DNA of 64,000 bases from Bagarius yarrelli (Eukaryota > Chordata > Actinopteri > Siluriformes > Sisoridae), in assembly GCA_005784505.1 (NCBI GenBank), contig VCAZ01000217.1, forward strand, positions 195,001-259,000. The letters are read 5' to 3'. Under the pieces are notes generated by a model that worked only from the letters and a program-made list of their open reading frames with translations, searched no databases and had not been told where the DNA came from. The first letter of the stretch is position 1; each line of letters opens with the position of its first letter. This document shows positions 13,938 through 25,802 of the stretch, one piece after another. The translations under genes were made by a program, and so were the position numbers.

Positions 13938-16666
13938 GACCGGAGTCTTGCGGTATAGTGTTATGTGCTCTCCACTGTCCTTTTACAGGAGCAGGACTGA
14001 CCCTGTTGCAGGTGTAACGTGTTCCAAGTTGTCCGTTTCCTCCAAGACCAAAAGAATCGATTTTTCCAGATGCTGGAATGAAAGCTAACGTATGCTGCCT
14101 TATATAGAAAAAAATAATGATTAAAAGAAAATTTCATATGGGTTCATTTCAAATTTCATCACTACAACATTGGCCTGAATGAGCAAATGTGTTCTTATCT
14201 TTCTTTTTTTAATCTATGATCCAACTTTGATATTAATCTTGGATTAATGTTTGGATGTCACATGATTTTTAAGAATTGTCAGGCTAGGAAGCAACTGAGA
14301 TTCTCCTGAAACCATGAAGATCAGTGAAGATTCCAAACTGACAGAAGTTTTCATGTTCATCTTACAGAAGTAAAGTGACGTCCCGTCTAGACGAGAACGC
14401 AAAAGTTCAAATGAAGTTGATTGCAGGTTTTATACCCACCTTCCACAGGCCACTTGTGTAACAACATTTCCCATAAGTTCAAAAACCTTCCGTGGGTTAA
14501 TTTCATGATTTAGGCTGTTGTGTCCCAGCTGACCATATCCACCTGCGCCGAATGTAAACACGCCCCCCTCCTGAAAACGTCCAAATAATGTTAGAGAAGA
14601 CTCACTTTAAGACATTAAAGATATGTTCAAATCCCACACTTACTCACACACTCTGCACTCAGGGGGTTTGTATACAGAGACAATTGTTGACTTTACCTTT
14701 GTTAATACAGCAGTGTGATCCTCTCCACAGCATATATACACAATCCCCTGTGAGCGGAGTGTCTTCAACAAAGAGGGAAAACATCGATCTGCAAAAAGAG
14801 AGGCACAGAGAGAATGGAGAGAGAGAGAGAGGAGAGGGGGACAGAGGGACAGATAGAGGGGAGGTAAAGAGTACAGAAAAAAAAAAGTGAGAGAGGGGGG
14901 TACAGGGTACAGATAGAAAAAGAGAGAGACAGAGAGATGAGAAAGTTATTCAAGTTTAGTCAAAAAATAAAAGACAAATAGGACAAAAAAAATTGAATAA
15001 AATTTAAATATAATATAAAAATATACTGTGTATTGTATATGCTGAGAAATCAAACGTTTTTATAGTTTATATCTACCCGTGTTATCGTTGAGGCCCAACT
15101 GGCCAAACTTGTTTCGCCCCCATCCAAAAACTGCTCCTGACATGGTGAGGGCAAAGCTGTGGGCACCTCCTGCTGAAATCTGGGCAAACGGGATGCCCTG
15201 TAAAGACTGGATGATCTGTGGGGTCAGGACGCAGGGCCCTTCTTTTCCGAGTCCTAACTGCCCAAACCTATTTTGCCCCCAGGAAAAAACATGTCCCCCT
15301 AGTTATAAAAAAAGCACAATAAATTATTTATTTATTAATAAGAAAGAAGTGTAGGGCAGTCAGCAGGTGAGCGCATTCAGAACATCTAAATAATATAGAG
15401 AGTAAATATGAGACAGAAACACACTCCCACAGAAAGTCACGATTCTTTACACCCGGATTTGAAGGGTTAATGTTCTGTCACCACTATGAGTCTAGAACAA
15501 TGTCTGAGTGTTATACTTACTCTGAGAAAGTGCAAGGGAATGTCTATAACCACAGGAGACCTGGACAACATGGACCTCCGACAAACTCTTGACTGTTCTG
15601 TGGAGGAGGATTTTTAAGCAAATCAAATGTCTAAACTACCTCCATCCTAAATTTTCTTGTAAGGTAACTTCACCTGGGCACACGCATACAGTCCTCTATG
15701 TTGGTGAGACCGAGCTGTCCGTCAGAAGCCTGTCCCCACGCAAACACTTGTCCTTTGTCATTTAAGGCAAGAGTGTGAGCTTCACCACAGGATACAGCGA
15801 CAATGTTCTGAGCATCAAGTGCCATCACCTGCTCTAAATAACAAACATCCACAAAACATACAAGACAGTTAACATGCAAAAAACCCTCATTAAACCCAAA
15901 AAAATAACACCTGAAGCCGAACAATATTAATGTAATGATCCTGCAGGGACGGGGAGGTGAGCATGAACAGGAAAGGGTTCATGGACGGGGAAGTGTGCAG
16001 GGATGTGGAGGTGCTTATGAATAGGGAAGTTTTTATGAACGGGGAGGTGCGCAGAGACGGGAAGGTGCTCATAAATGTGAAAGTGTTCATGAACGGGGAG
16101 GTGCGCAGGGACGGGAAGGTGCTCATAAATGTGAAAGTGTTCATGAACGGGGAGGTGCGCAGGGACGGAATGGTGCTCATAAACGCAAACGTGTTAATGG
16201 ACAGGGAGGTGCGCAGGGACAGGGAGGTGCACAGGGACGTGGGAGGTGCTCATGGACAGGGAGTTACCCAGGGACGGATAGGTGCGCAGGGACGGAGTGG
16301 TGCTCATGAACACAAACGTGTTAATGGACAGGGAGGTGCGCAGGGACAGGGAGGTGCACAGGTTCTCACTGAGGTTCTCAGTGTAATTCTATTTGTGTTA
16401 CCAGATTAAAGTGTTTTAAGGTCCACTGCTGAACAGGTACCTGGTTTTTTGCGGGTCTTCTCATGTCCCAGTTGACCCAGATCGTTGCAGCCGCATGTGT
16501 ACACAGTTCCGTCCTCCAGCAGGAAAACGGTGTGTCTTCTCCCACAGCCTACATCCCGAACCACTTTCCCGGTAAAGAACTCACACTGCCGGGGCTCCAC
16601 GATGATTTCCTCATCGATTCCACCCAATCCGAGCTGACCGTAAGAGGCATTTCCCCAACACAGCAT
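4857..16666 (-). CDS. herc4: HERC4-like E3 ubiquitin ligase (RCC1 repeats + HECT)
   Basis: It encodes a HECT-type E3 ligase that transfers ubiquitin from E2 via a catalytic cysteine, with an N-terminal RCC1-like propeller. I trace 23 coding exons from ATG 16666 (MLCWGNASYGQLGLGG): 16441-16666, 15674-15833, 15521-15597, 15077-15298, 14697-14788, 14440-14570, 13941-14098, 12797-12876, 11615-11748, 11114-11173, 10791-10902, 10515-10704, 9418-9590, 9106-9225, 8353-8451, 8078-8251, 7693-7836, 7442-7608, 7265-7330, 7068-7150, 5867-6050, 5207-5309, 4857-5065. These sum to 3164 nt, one short of a multiple of three. A missing base in exon 19 (near 7315) explains this and gives about 1054 aa, the usual HERC4 length. 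Repeats such as GQLGLGKEG and GYGQLGHNS form the propeller, and the HECT cysteine lies in LPVAHTCFNLLDLP. HERC3 is the main alternative. The SIRT1/DNAJC12 neighbourhood and the MLCWGNASYGQ start favour HERC4. Confidence 0.95.
5390..5530 (+). repeat. tRNA-derived SINE
   Basis: A tRNA-like head containing a box-B-like GTTCGATTCC is followed by a C/T-rich middle (CACCCCCTTTCTCTCCC) and an A-rich tail. It lies in a herc4 intron. Related copies occur at 17888-17995 and about 27390-27490. It lacks a cloverleaf and is not a tRNA gene. Confidence 0.65.
6170..6985. repeat. 18-bp-type minisatellite in herc4 intron
   Basis: About 45 imperfect copies of GAATCAGTGCTATGAAGT and variants (GTCAGTCGGTTTTATAAA). 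Periodicity is a multiple of three for long runs, so both strands stay open and give artefactual repetitive ORFs (MNQCYEVNQFYEV on plus, FIALIHFIALIH on minus). It sits wholly inside the intron between herc4 exons 20 and 21. Confidence 0.92.
7838..7882. repeat. (CA)n microsatellite at herc4 exon 17 acceptor
   Basis: CACACGCGCACACG followed by pure CA. On the minus strand this reads (GT)n running directly into the CAG acceptor of the herc4 exon that starts at 7836. Confidence 0.9.
8486..8821. mobile_element. MITE with GGGGTGTGACGAGA termini
   Basis: The left end reads GGGGGTGTGACGAGATCTCA and the right end, reverse-complemented, reads AGGGGTGTGACGAGACACTC. This gives terminal inverted repeats about 16 bases long around 330 bases with no coding potential. 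It is a non-autonomous DNA transposon in a herc4 intron. Superfamily not assigned. Confidence 0.75.
8824..8962. repeat. Short palindromic dispersed repeat
   Basis: GGTCCTGGAGGGTCGGTGTCC near the left and GGACACCCCGACCCCCCAGGACC near the right are inverted copies, giving a fold-back element of about 130 bases directly next to the preceding MITE. Confidence 0.6.
9964..10464. mobile_element. Tc1/mariner-type MITE, copy A
   Basis: TA is followed by CAGGTGGTACCTTGAC at the left end. The right end reverse-complements to CAGGGGGTGCCTTGAC and is followed by TA. Flanking TA at both ends is the usual Tc1/mariner target duplication. The interior (CATGCGCGTTAGCAAGTGGA, TGACATACGAGTAATTTGAG) is shared with copy B at 11214. 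Intronic in herc4, no ORF. Confidence 0.8.
11214..11567. mobile_element. Tc1/mariner-type MITE, copy B
   Basis: Ends CAGTGGTGCCCTAAC and, reverse-complemented, CACTGGTGCCTTGAC. It shares interior blocks with copy A but has an internal deletion of about 150 bases. It lies in the next herc4 intron but one. Confidence 0.8.
12912..13814. mobile_element. Non-autonomous DNA transposon with AGCTGCACGATA ends
   Basis: The left end reads AGAGCTGCACGATATT. The right end at 13801-13813 reverse-complements to AAAGCTGCACAAT. The 900-base interior has only stop-rich frames. Ends of this kind are common in fish genomes. I place it as a probable Looper-like or hAT-like relic without being able to decide. 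Confidence 0.55.
13902..13936. repeat. (GT)n at herc4 exon 7 donor
   Basis: A (GT)n tract lies 4-5 bases from the donor of herc4 exon 13941-14098. On the minus strand the intron begins GTCAGTAC then (AC)n. Confidence 0.9.
15957..16365. repeat. Minisatellite in first coding-intron of herc4
   Basis: Tandem units of about 60 bases (GTGTTCATGAACGGGGAGGT, GCGCAGGGACGGGAAGGTGC, TCATAAATGTGAAA) repeat from about 15990 to 16200 and degenerate to the right. Both strands are open and produce spurious ORFs. Confidence 0.88.
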
Positions 16667-16839
16667 GCTAACGGTGATAAACACCACTTTAATACAGGAT
16701 CATTTCATATCAATCGATCAATCAAATCAACCAATCAATCAATAAAAAATACTTTTTTCCAGAAAAATCCAGAACACAGAATTAACACGAGGCAAAAAAT
16801 CAAGCAGTAAATAAATAATATATTTATTTATTTACATTA

Positions 16840-17165
16840 TTTGGCAGACGATTTATCCCAAAGTGATCTCATTTACACAAATAAGCAATAAGGGGTTAAG
16901 GGCCTTGTTTAGGGGCCCAAAACTGGTAGCTTGGTGGAGCTGGGAATCGAACCCCACGAGTCATTACTTCCCTATAATATATTTATTTCTTTACATTATT
17001 TGGCAGACGCTTTAATCCAGAGCGACTTACATTTATCTCATTGATACAACTAAGCAATCAGGGGCCTTGCTCAGGGGCCCAACACCTGTAGCTTGGTGGA
17101 GCTGGGAATCGAACCAATAATCTTCAGCTTGGTGGTCCAACACCTTACCACGAGCCACCACTCCT
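16840..17165 (-). repeat. Two tandem SINE fragments (TTTGGCAGACG family)
   Basis: Two successive copies carry ATTTGGCAGACGATTTATCC / ATTTGGCAGACGCTTTAATCC, AAGGGCCTTG(TT/CT)(T/C)AGGGGCCC and GGAGCTGGGAATCGAACC. The last is the reverse complement of a tRNA-type B box. They lie in the herc4 5' intron in antisense orientation. Confidence 0.8.
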
Positions 17166-17466
17166 ACACACGCAGTTTGTCAGCCAGTTTATTATCCAAT
17201 CAGTAAATTAGCCGCTTAACTAACCGTCTCCTCACCGAGTTAATAACATATAAACTGCTTTAATCGTCAAGACTCTGATTAATCACACGCATTTTCACGT
17301 GAACGTCAATTAAAACAGTCAAATCAGTGAAAAATGACTGATGCTAAGCTAACAAACACCGGGAAACAGAACCGAGCTGACGGACCGTCCTGACAGAAAT
17401 CAGGCTGCTAAATTCCGAGCCGTTACCTGAATCCGCTCGTGCAGCGGCTCGTGTGGAGCTTCTTAC

Positions 17467-17760
17467 CTGTTGTCAGTCAGTCAGGCGCAGTTCAGCGGTT
17501 TCTTTTCACCTCTAAATCTTTTAAACATATGGAAATTCTGAGAATCGTTTCGGTTTAAAAGGCGTTTTTTTTTCCTGTCAACAAAACCTCACACACACAC
17601 CGCTGTCTATGTCGTACACAATGACGTCAGCAGATTTTGTAACTGGAAAGCTCGCGAAAATATTTCTGTAATGTTCGAGAGATGTTCCGGAAATGACAAA
17701 ATTCACTTACTCGAGATTCTGTTCGACTCTAAACTCGGAAACGGGAAGTCGGAGAAGGGT
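17467..17760 (-). promoter_or_regulatory. herc4 5' non-coding exon and promoter region
   Basis: A minus-strand donor (ACAACAG|GTAAGA) at 17467-17466 ends a probable 5'UTR exon about 800 bases upstream of the herc4 ATG. The sequence just upstream (17500-17760) includes a TGACGTCA CRE-like palindrome near 17622. The transcription start is not visible from sequence. Confidence 0.45.
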
Positions 17761-17879
17761 TGAGGCGCTCTTAGAGGTTCGTTCTCATAAAACAGTTTTG
17801 GGTTTTCATAAATTAAAGTTTTATTTATTTTTCATTTATTTATTTTTTATTACATTAAAGCTATAGAAACGAATAACTG

Positions 17880-18240
17880 GTAGAAATATGGGCTGCCGAG
17901 TGTGGCGGCTTGAGGCGCCGGAACATGAGACGGCGCTGTTGCATTTCCGGTCCCTGTTCGATCCTAGAAATAAATAAATTAATTAATTAAAATAAATAGA
18001 TAGATACATAGATTAAAAAAAATTGGTCTGGGAAGCAAAATAAATATTTGTTACAGTTACTGGCAAGAAAACAGCAGTTTTCTTCAGTGTATTCAATTTC
18101 CAACTTCACCAAGACATTACTGTGGGCCCCTGAGCAAGGCCCTTAACCCCTAATTGCTTAGAAATCTCACAGAAATAAATATCTCACACTGGATAAGCCT
18201 GCGTCTGCCAAATACTGCAAACGTAAATGTACTTAAGTTC
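17880..18240. repeat. SINE fragments between herc4 and sipa1l2
   Basis: A tRNA-type head (GGTCCCTGTTCGATCC) with A-rich tail at 17888-18000 is followed by a TTTGGCAGACG-family fragment at 18120-18230 (GGGCCCCTGAGCAAGGCCCT, CTGCCAAATACTGCAAACG). Confidence 0.7.
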
Positions 18241-18294
18241 CAGATAAACAGTCAGCTGATTTAAAACACAAAGAAATGAACACACAGACAGGAA

Positions 18295-18838
18295 CAGACA
18301 GAAATGCACTTTAATTGGTATAAATGGTAAAAACTATTTTTGTTTTAAAAAAAGGTTGACTGTCAGTTTATACAACACATACGGCTAAGTGTGAAATCAG
18401 GAGTTCAGCTAACGGGTCGCTGCTCCAATCGTGAGGATATTTCAGTTAAAATAATGAAAAAATAAGTCTCATAATATCAAAGCTTACAATGATGGAAAGC
18501 ACCGAGCACCAACACATCTGTAATTTATTATCTAACCAGTGCTTTAACTTATTTATCAATTAACTGCTATTATTTACCACTAAAAGAATGATTTGCATAA
18601 GCTACCAACATTGTAGTGACATCCTACAATTATTTTCAAAACAAAACTAAAAAATTACTTACCAAAAAAAAAAACGTGTAAAAGTTTCACATCTAGCAGC
18701 ATCCAAATATTGGAAAAAAAAAGGAAAAAAGGGGGCTTATTGATCGCAGCCCTGAGGAGGTGTCCACATCCAGTCCCACCTCCTCAGAACCTCCTTAACT
18801 CCTGATTCACAAATAACATTAACCTTTTAAATACAAAA

Positions 18839-18877
<39 letters not shown>

Positions 18878-19739
18878 AAAATCCGGTTAAATAAACCATA
18901 AATAAATACACACCACTGGAACTGAGGTACAGAAATAACACACACTTAAACATCGAGATTGTGATTCAGTGTCTCACCTGGAGAAATAAAACAAGCTCCA
19001 TAAAACTGCTGCTGTAACCAAAAACGCACATCCAGAAAGAGACACACACACGCTTTCTAATGGGAATTTACTAAGTCCTAGACATTCATCACTGCAGATC
19101 ATTTAAAAAAAATAAAATAAAATAAAAATCACCCATATAAACACTTAGTTTTTTTAGCCACACGTCATAAATACTGCAAAGTTATAGCTGTAATAGAAAC
19201 TCACAACATTTACACATCCATAAACAGGAAGTGTGCACATTATGCCTTTTCTCCTACTTCTACATCACTGCTGGACGAGTCTGCGCTTACAAACTACTAA
19301 GAAAACGTTTTTTTCCCCCTTAAAAACGTGTATAAAATGTGCTGTTTCAAAATTCCGACACTGCTTGTGTCGATAAGAGCAGCATTTTCTAACATAAGCT
19401 TCACTGCTGGAGGTCCACAGAAACTGGTAGAAGCAGGTAAGGAGTCAGAAATACGAGCAACGTGAACAATACGTCAAGCCAAAAGAAGCTCTCGGGTGAA
19501 TTACATTCAATTTCATTTTTTCATCTTACTTACTAAATTTTTACCTTCCACCTTTATCTTCATCTTCATCTTCTCCTTCACTCCCTCAGCGCTTTCGTTA
19601 ACGACTCTTCGTTCAGGTTTTCTCTTTCCAGTAGTCGGTTAGTAAAGTTTCAGAAACAGAAAGCAACTGATCTACACTGTCAGGACCTCCTCTAACATTT
19701 TAAAAACACACACCGAGTAAGGAGACACGGTTAACAGCT
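18295..19739 (-). other. Probable sipa1l2 3' untranslated region
   Basis: Non-coding sequence follows the sipa1l2 stop on the minus strand. A minus-strand ATTAAA about 1.4 kb beyond the stop (near 18310) could be the poly(A) signal. A poly(A) run at about 18846-18872 on plus is a low-complexity tract. No other gene seen. Confidence 0.45.
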
Positions 19740-22700
19740 TCAGTTGTTCTCAGGGTTTTTGTCGATAGTATTAAAGAACCATTCGGTGAATCTCCTGAGT
19801 TGCGCCGCTGCGGCTTGACTCGCTTCCTGTAGACGGATATTATCTTGTCTGAGATGTTGCACCTCCACCTGTAGGATGGCTTTATCCTCCTTTTCCTAAA
19901 TAAAGCAGGAAGAAATATCCATTAAAACCCTGTTTGAAGAACAGCAGAAAACAGACCTTATCAATTGCTGAACATTTGTGCAAAAACTTGTGTTTTGTTT
20001 TGTTTTGTAAGCTGTATCGATAGTTAACTTTTGTCTCGTAGAGTTCAAGTCAAGAAAGAAGACTCTAAAGCAGCAGAAACTGTTTACATCCTAAATGTCC
20101 GGTAGCCAACTGTAAAGTTCTTCTCTACTTGCACATGAATAATGACTTTTTTTTAATAGAACAATAAATCCTGTTCCTGATCCTGACTCACAATTCTCAC
20201 TCTAAACTGCTGTAAACTGTTCATCATCTCTATCCCAAACATGGCTGCCAAAGTCTAGTTATATAATTAAACTATAAGTCTTTTCCAGCTTATAAACATT
20301 ATAAGGTCAGATTATGCAAATCTGAATGTTATAAGTGGTCTATACACACACAAACACACACTACTCTAAGTCAAGTAGAACAAATCCCCCAATGGTCCGT
20401 GTGTGCAGTGCATCGGTTCTCACTCTTACCTTTCTCAGGTCGTGTTGGAGCTGCTTCAGGATAACTTCCAGCTGGTTGACTTTACCAGTCAGGGTAGCAG
20501 ACGAGCAGTTCCTGAAAATAGCATAAATCATGTCAATCATAATAAATTATAAATAATTTAATGCCTGTCCATTACACTGAGGACCAATCAGAACTTGCGG
20601 TGGGAAACTCACCCAGATTGCAGTGTGTCTTCGTCCACCGAAGCAGCCTGTCTAATGGGTTCCTGAGAAATCTGAACAGCTTCATCTCCCTGCAGTTCAC
20701 TCATGTTGTAGACAGAAGCCATATTCTGATCTATCAGCAAAACACACACACACCATGCCTTTAACGTGTTTTACAATTGAATACCACAGGCACATTTACA
20801 CACACACACGCACACAACCATTTGTGGTCACCTTCAAACGCTCGCGCTACATCAACAAGATGTGACCAGTCCAGACCAGTGGCGGTGTCCGGTAGAGGGA
20901 GGAGTCCTGGATCAGTAAACTTTGACCTGTCTGCCAAAGATCCATCGGAAAACCAGACCTCATCTAACACACACCAAAAAAAATTAAGTTCAATGAAGAA
21001 TGCCAGAGATTGCAAAGACACTTAATTTTCAGGTTTAGAGTTAGTTTATTTCTCTAAGTTTATTAAATCAGTGGCGATGGAACAGGTCTCACTGCGTAGG
21101 TTGGATGCAGGCTGGTTGCGGCCCATGCGAGGGGGCAAAGTGCGGTGGAACGGTTGTGTGCTGCTAAACAGGATGTCATTTGGTAGTAGCTGGTTGAGTG
21201 TTGAGCTGCGGGAGCTGGTGAAGGACGAGGTTCTGCGATTACTACTCAGACTCTCGTCCGACAGCGTGCGGTACAGAACACGGCAGGGACTCTCAGAAAC
21301 CAACGCCTGATCAAACACACACAAAGGTTCCAGCTGTTACACGATGTGTATGATATAGAGAATGGCTTTCAATAACACTTCTGGAACGTTCTGATAACAT
21401 TTCATTAACACCTTTCTGCAACTGTCCTTTCCAGGCAAAGCTTTGACCTTTGGCCTGTTTGTCTGCTCCCTGTCTCCCCTCGGTCTCTCTGTCTGTCTTT
21501 CTCCTTCTTGAATATGACACACAGCCTCCATCAGGTACAGCTGTCTGTAGAACACAGAGACAAACAGAGCTTCAGATCAAAATTCAAACACTACTTAAAA
21601 AGTAAAGCAATGCAGGGAAAAAACAGCACGATTTTACGAATTTCCATCAGCTGTTCCAGTCAAAGCAAAACTTTTCCTGAATGACAGCGTATATTCATTT
21701 AATCATTAATTAAATGATTAATTAGAAATATTTACATAATATGTCGTGAATATAAGAAAATGGTTTGTTTTTCCAGTTATTATCTACTCTTTCCTGTGGA
21801 TGATCTTTCTGTAGGATCCAAATTCCGTGTTCAGAATGTTTGAAGGTTGAATTTAAAATGTTCTAAATTTCTTATCTTGCAAATCACTGCTATGCAGGTT
21901 AAAACCTGAGCTCTATGGAATAAACTCACCTTCTGTGGGATGAGATCTCTCTCAGCTCCATCATGCTGCTGTCCACGCCCGTGTGTCTGCTCAGGAGATA
22001 ACGCTGAGGCATGTGCAGCTCGACAGCTTCCTGGTCTCGGTTTTGACGATGCTCCGGGGTCCAGGCTTGTCCCCACTCCACCGCCACCTGCTGCTCGTCT
22101 AGCACCATGTGTGCCATGGCAGAAAGGGAATCTCCAGGGGGCGGAACCGGTGCACAGCAGGGTGTTGTATCTATTCCACTGTCTGTAGAAGCTCCTTTAA
22201 TGTAGGTGATTCCCAACAACTCCTGATCCATCAGGTCACCGGAACCGAAGTGCTTCTCGTCACTGTTACTGCTGGAGGCGCTGCTGGACAGTGTGTTACT
22301 GCTGGAGCGGCTGGAGGTCTTATCCCCACCCTGAGAAACACAATCAAAGTTTAAGTATAGCCAGAAATCCAGATGTGCGCTGATCTGATTGGAAATCTAA
22401 GAAAAAAAGTGTGTGTCAAAGTTTTAATGGTTCACAGGTTAAAGGATGAAGTTAAATGAATGTAAGAGTTGCGAGTGTAAATGTGAAGCTTCTGTAAGTT
22501 TTAGGGAAGTGTATTTTCTCACCCTGGTCAGTCGGTTTGGCGAGTCCTGACTGCTCTCGTTCAAAGCGTTAAGGATTTTGGTAGAGGGAGCCAGCCACTT
22601 CGATTCTGGATAAAGAAGAATAACTTGAGTGATGACTCTCATCTGTTTCCACACCAGGTTCTGTTCTATCTTGTACAAAGCGCTGTGTGAGATCCGATCT

Positions 22701-25700
22701 TTGTCCTACCTGTAGAACATGTCCTCTCCGTCTTTTTCTCTTTCAGGTTTTCACCACTTCCCATGACAGGAGGATGAGATGCCGGCTCATGTGATACAGG
22801 GGAATGACACCTAAAGAAAGAAGGAGGACACTCTCCACTGAGTTAGTGTCCCATAATCCTGCTAAATTTCAGAAAACTATTCATACACAGAAACATAAAA
22901 TCCTACAGTATAATTAAACCACTGCTCCTTGTGCAAGTGTTTAGTAGGGCCGTGCGATTCGGGGAAAAATATCTAACTGCGTTTTTTTGACAGATATTGC
23001 GATTTACGATTGCGATTCACTTTATAGATTCCTTAATTCTTGTATTCCAGCAGATGCCAAAACAAAATTAGTTCTGCACGAACCTTTGGCACTAATATAG
23101 CGCACAGTCAAACTAAGATATGGTTCGGTCATCCTGCTAAACCTTAGGTCTGCTGTTATAGCCTAATATTCCGCCTCAACTTTATTCGTATATTCAGTGT
23201 AAAGATGTGGGATTGTAGAGTATGTGTGAGAGGGAATTTTATATCTCCTATCCGGCACTCGGATGAGGACTTTTAAACCCCTCCTTTGTCAATGCAATAA
23301 AAGGCACTGTGTCTTTAGCGAAGTATCAGGTTACAGCATTAGTTATCTTCTGGTCGTCGCTGCAAACAATTCTAAAGTTGTACTTTGTTGCTTGCTACTA
23401 GACGAAGTGTCACTAGCAGTACCTTTAGGTGATTTTTTTAGCAACACACTCCTCAAACAGCCTCCTGTGGTCATTTTTCACTCTTGCAAATGACCTTTTC
23501 TTGTTCGGTGTCTTTCAATAATCCCATATTACACACCTGCTGTTTTTTGGGGTATTAACTGGCCAAATGATCCCTCTGACTCGAAAGAAGGCATAATATT
23601 GCTACACCGCGCTTTCCTTTTTGGTTTTTTAAAAGTGGGCATGACCAACATGCTGACTGGCCACCTGAAAATGTAAGCACTCAATTGGCTGGTATAATTG
23701 TTACCCAAACAGGGCAGTCATGCATTTGCTCTGGGCCTTTTTATATCGCATTCACATCACAGTCTTTTGCGATTAGCTAATTGCAGCGTTTCAAATCTTA
23801 ATTGCAATTCGATTGCAATTAATTGTTCAGACCTAGTGTTTACTCAGAGAAAATACACCATTACACAGATGCTTAAAGGGTCCAGTGATGGACAGTTTGA
23901 TTCATTCAGTTTTATTAGTTTTGCACTTTTAACACTAGACATTGCCTTAAAAGTTGGACAAGCCGTTGGCGACTGTGGCAAGAAGAAAACTCCCTGAGAT
24001 GAAATAAGAAAGAAACCCTGAGAGGAACCAGACATCATCTGAGGGACACAGAATATCTGTTAAATACAGATAAACCATGTTGCGGTGCAGTAATGCTGAT
24101 CAAATGTAACGTAAGGAGTCCCAATCTATCCTCGAAGCGTCTGTGACAGGCTAGTGTTCCTGCTAAAACCAAAACAAACCCTGAAAATGAAACTGTCTGT
24201 CTGCTTCACACCCTAACAATGAGACAGACACTCCAGGTCTGGAGACCCACAAGGGGATCACATCAATATCCTTAACATACTGTAATACACCACACAAACA
24301 AGCAAAAAGTTTAAACTTCCTGGGTTAAAACCCGTTCCAACATGACCTCATTTTACAAAGTCTTCTGTTTCTCTTTTTGATTTATTATTTTAAGTTTTAT
24401 TTTTGATTCTACTTTATCTTCATGTTTCATTTATCAGTGATGTCACTCTTCCTCTCACACATTTACTGTGGGATTTTGATGGACATGCTGATTGTGTTGT
24501 GTGTACGTGACTGTGTGAGATTGTGTTTCTCTTTCTATGACATACCCATCAAATCCTGCTTCATGGATCCATGTGGTGCTGCCCGCTGGTCCCGGGTCAC
24601 TGGAGGTGGACTGGTTACTGGGAGAGCTGCGGTAGTGCTGACTGGTTTGTGTTTTATTACAGGGGATTTGATCATCATGTATCATCCTACAGAGATCACA
24701 GGATCATTACAGCACTGAAGAGTGTGTGTGTCTGTGTGTAAATAAAATAATGAGATGCTTTTACATTACACACATCTCTAATAAAGTGCAACAAATTTAA
24801 AGACCTGGAGATGTTGGGCAGTTTCCTGTCGAAGGAGGTGCTGCGAGGGATAGAGTGCTGCTGAGAGACAGGTGGACACTGCACATGTTCGAAACCCTGG
24901 GACATGGGCTGAACCCCTGTGGTGGTGGGCACCCGGTGCCAGGTGGTGTTTCTCCTGAATGGGGTCTTATACTCACAGGGTGTCCCCTCACTGTCCAGCT
25001 TGTATTCCACCATGGGAATTCGGTACAACTCCGAACAGCCTCTGAACCAGAAAAGAACAGAATAAAAAAAACATTCCTCTCCAAATACTAACATTACAAA
25101 ACCGCAGAGAAAATTTATTCAGTTTAATCTCCAGGTAAACAGAGAGACAGAGAGAGCGACAGAGCAAGAAAGACAGAGAGAGACACAGGTTAAGAGAGAC
25201 AAAGGCCAAAAGAGAGCGCGATAGACAGTAAGAGAGCAATGTTTTGGGTTAAAGTAAGTGGATGAATGGAGAACCTTCTGGGAGTCCCGTCCTCATGAGG
25301 CTGAATGATCACCACGGTAACGGTGATGGAGGTGCGCAGTAGGTCAATCATCTGTTCGTGAGTGAGTGTGGCCACGGCTGCATTGCAGATCTCCACCAGA
25401 CGACTGCCCTGACGCAGACCTGCTTTCCAGGCAAATCCGAACGCTTCAACATCTGCAACAATCCCTTCAAAATTCACATGGAAACCCAGCTGCCCAAGGC
25501 CATTCCGGCGCAGTGCCATCTGCTGGGTCTCACAGCCATGAGTGGATATCTGACAAACACATACATGGAGAAAAGAGAACCTTGAAATGTGTATTAGAAC
25601 CTCTAAAGAACAGCACTAAAGCACTTAGGGGAATTTTTTATAATAAATAAACTGCATTTATGTCTTTCTGTATTTTTTCCAGGTAACTTTACACTGACAC

Positions 25701-25770
25701 ACACTGCAGACTATTTCTGTACAGTCACCACAGGAAATTCTATTTTTATACCTTGTGTGTGTGTGTGAGT

Positions 25771-25802
<32 letters not shown>

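Noticed and set aside
15890..16409. Repetitive 96-150-codon ORFs on both strands
   Set aside because: Minisatellite in the herc4 intron between coding exons 1 and 2.
4857..16666. HERC3 as identity of the RCC1-HECT gene
   Set aside because: HERC3 is close, but MLCWGNASYGQLGLGGIDEE and TGSDRIPILGMKSL, together with SIRT1/DNAJC12 nearby, fit HERC4 better.
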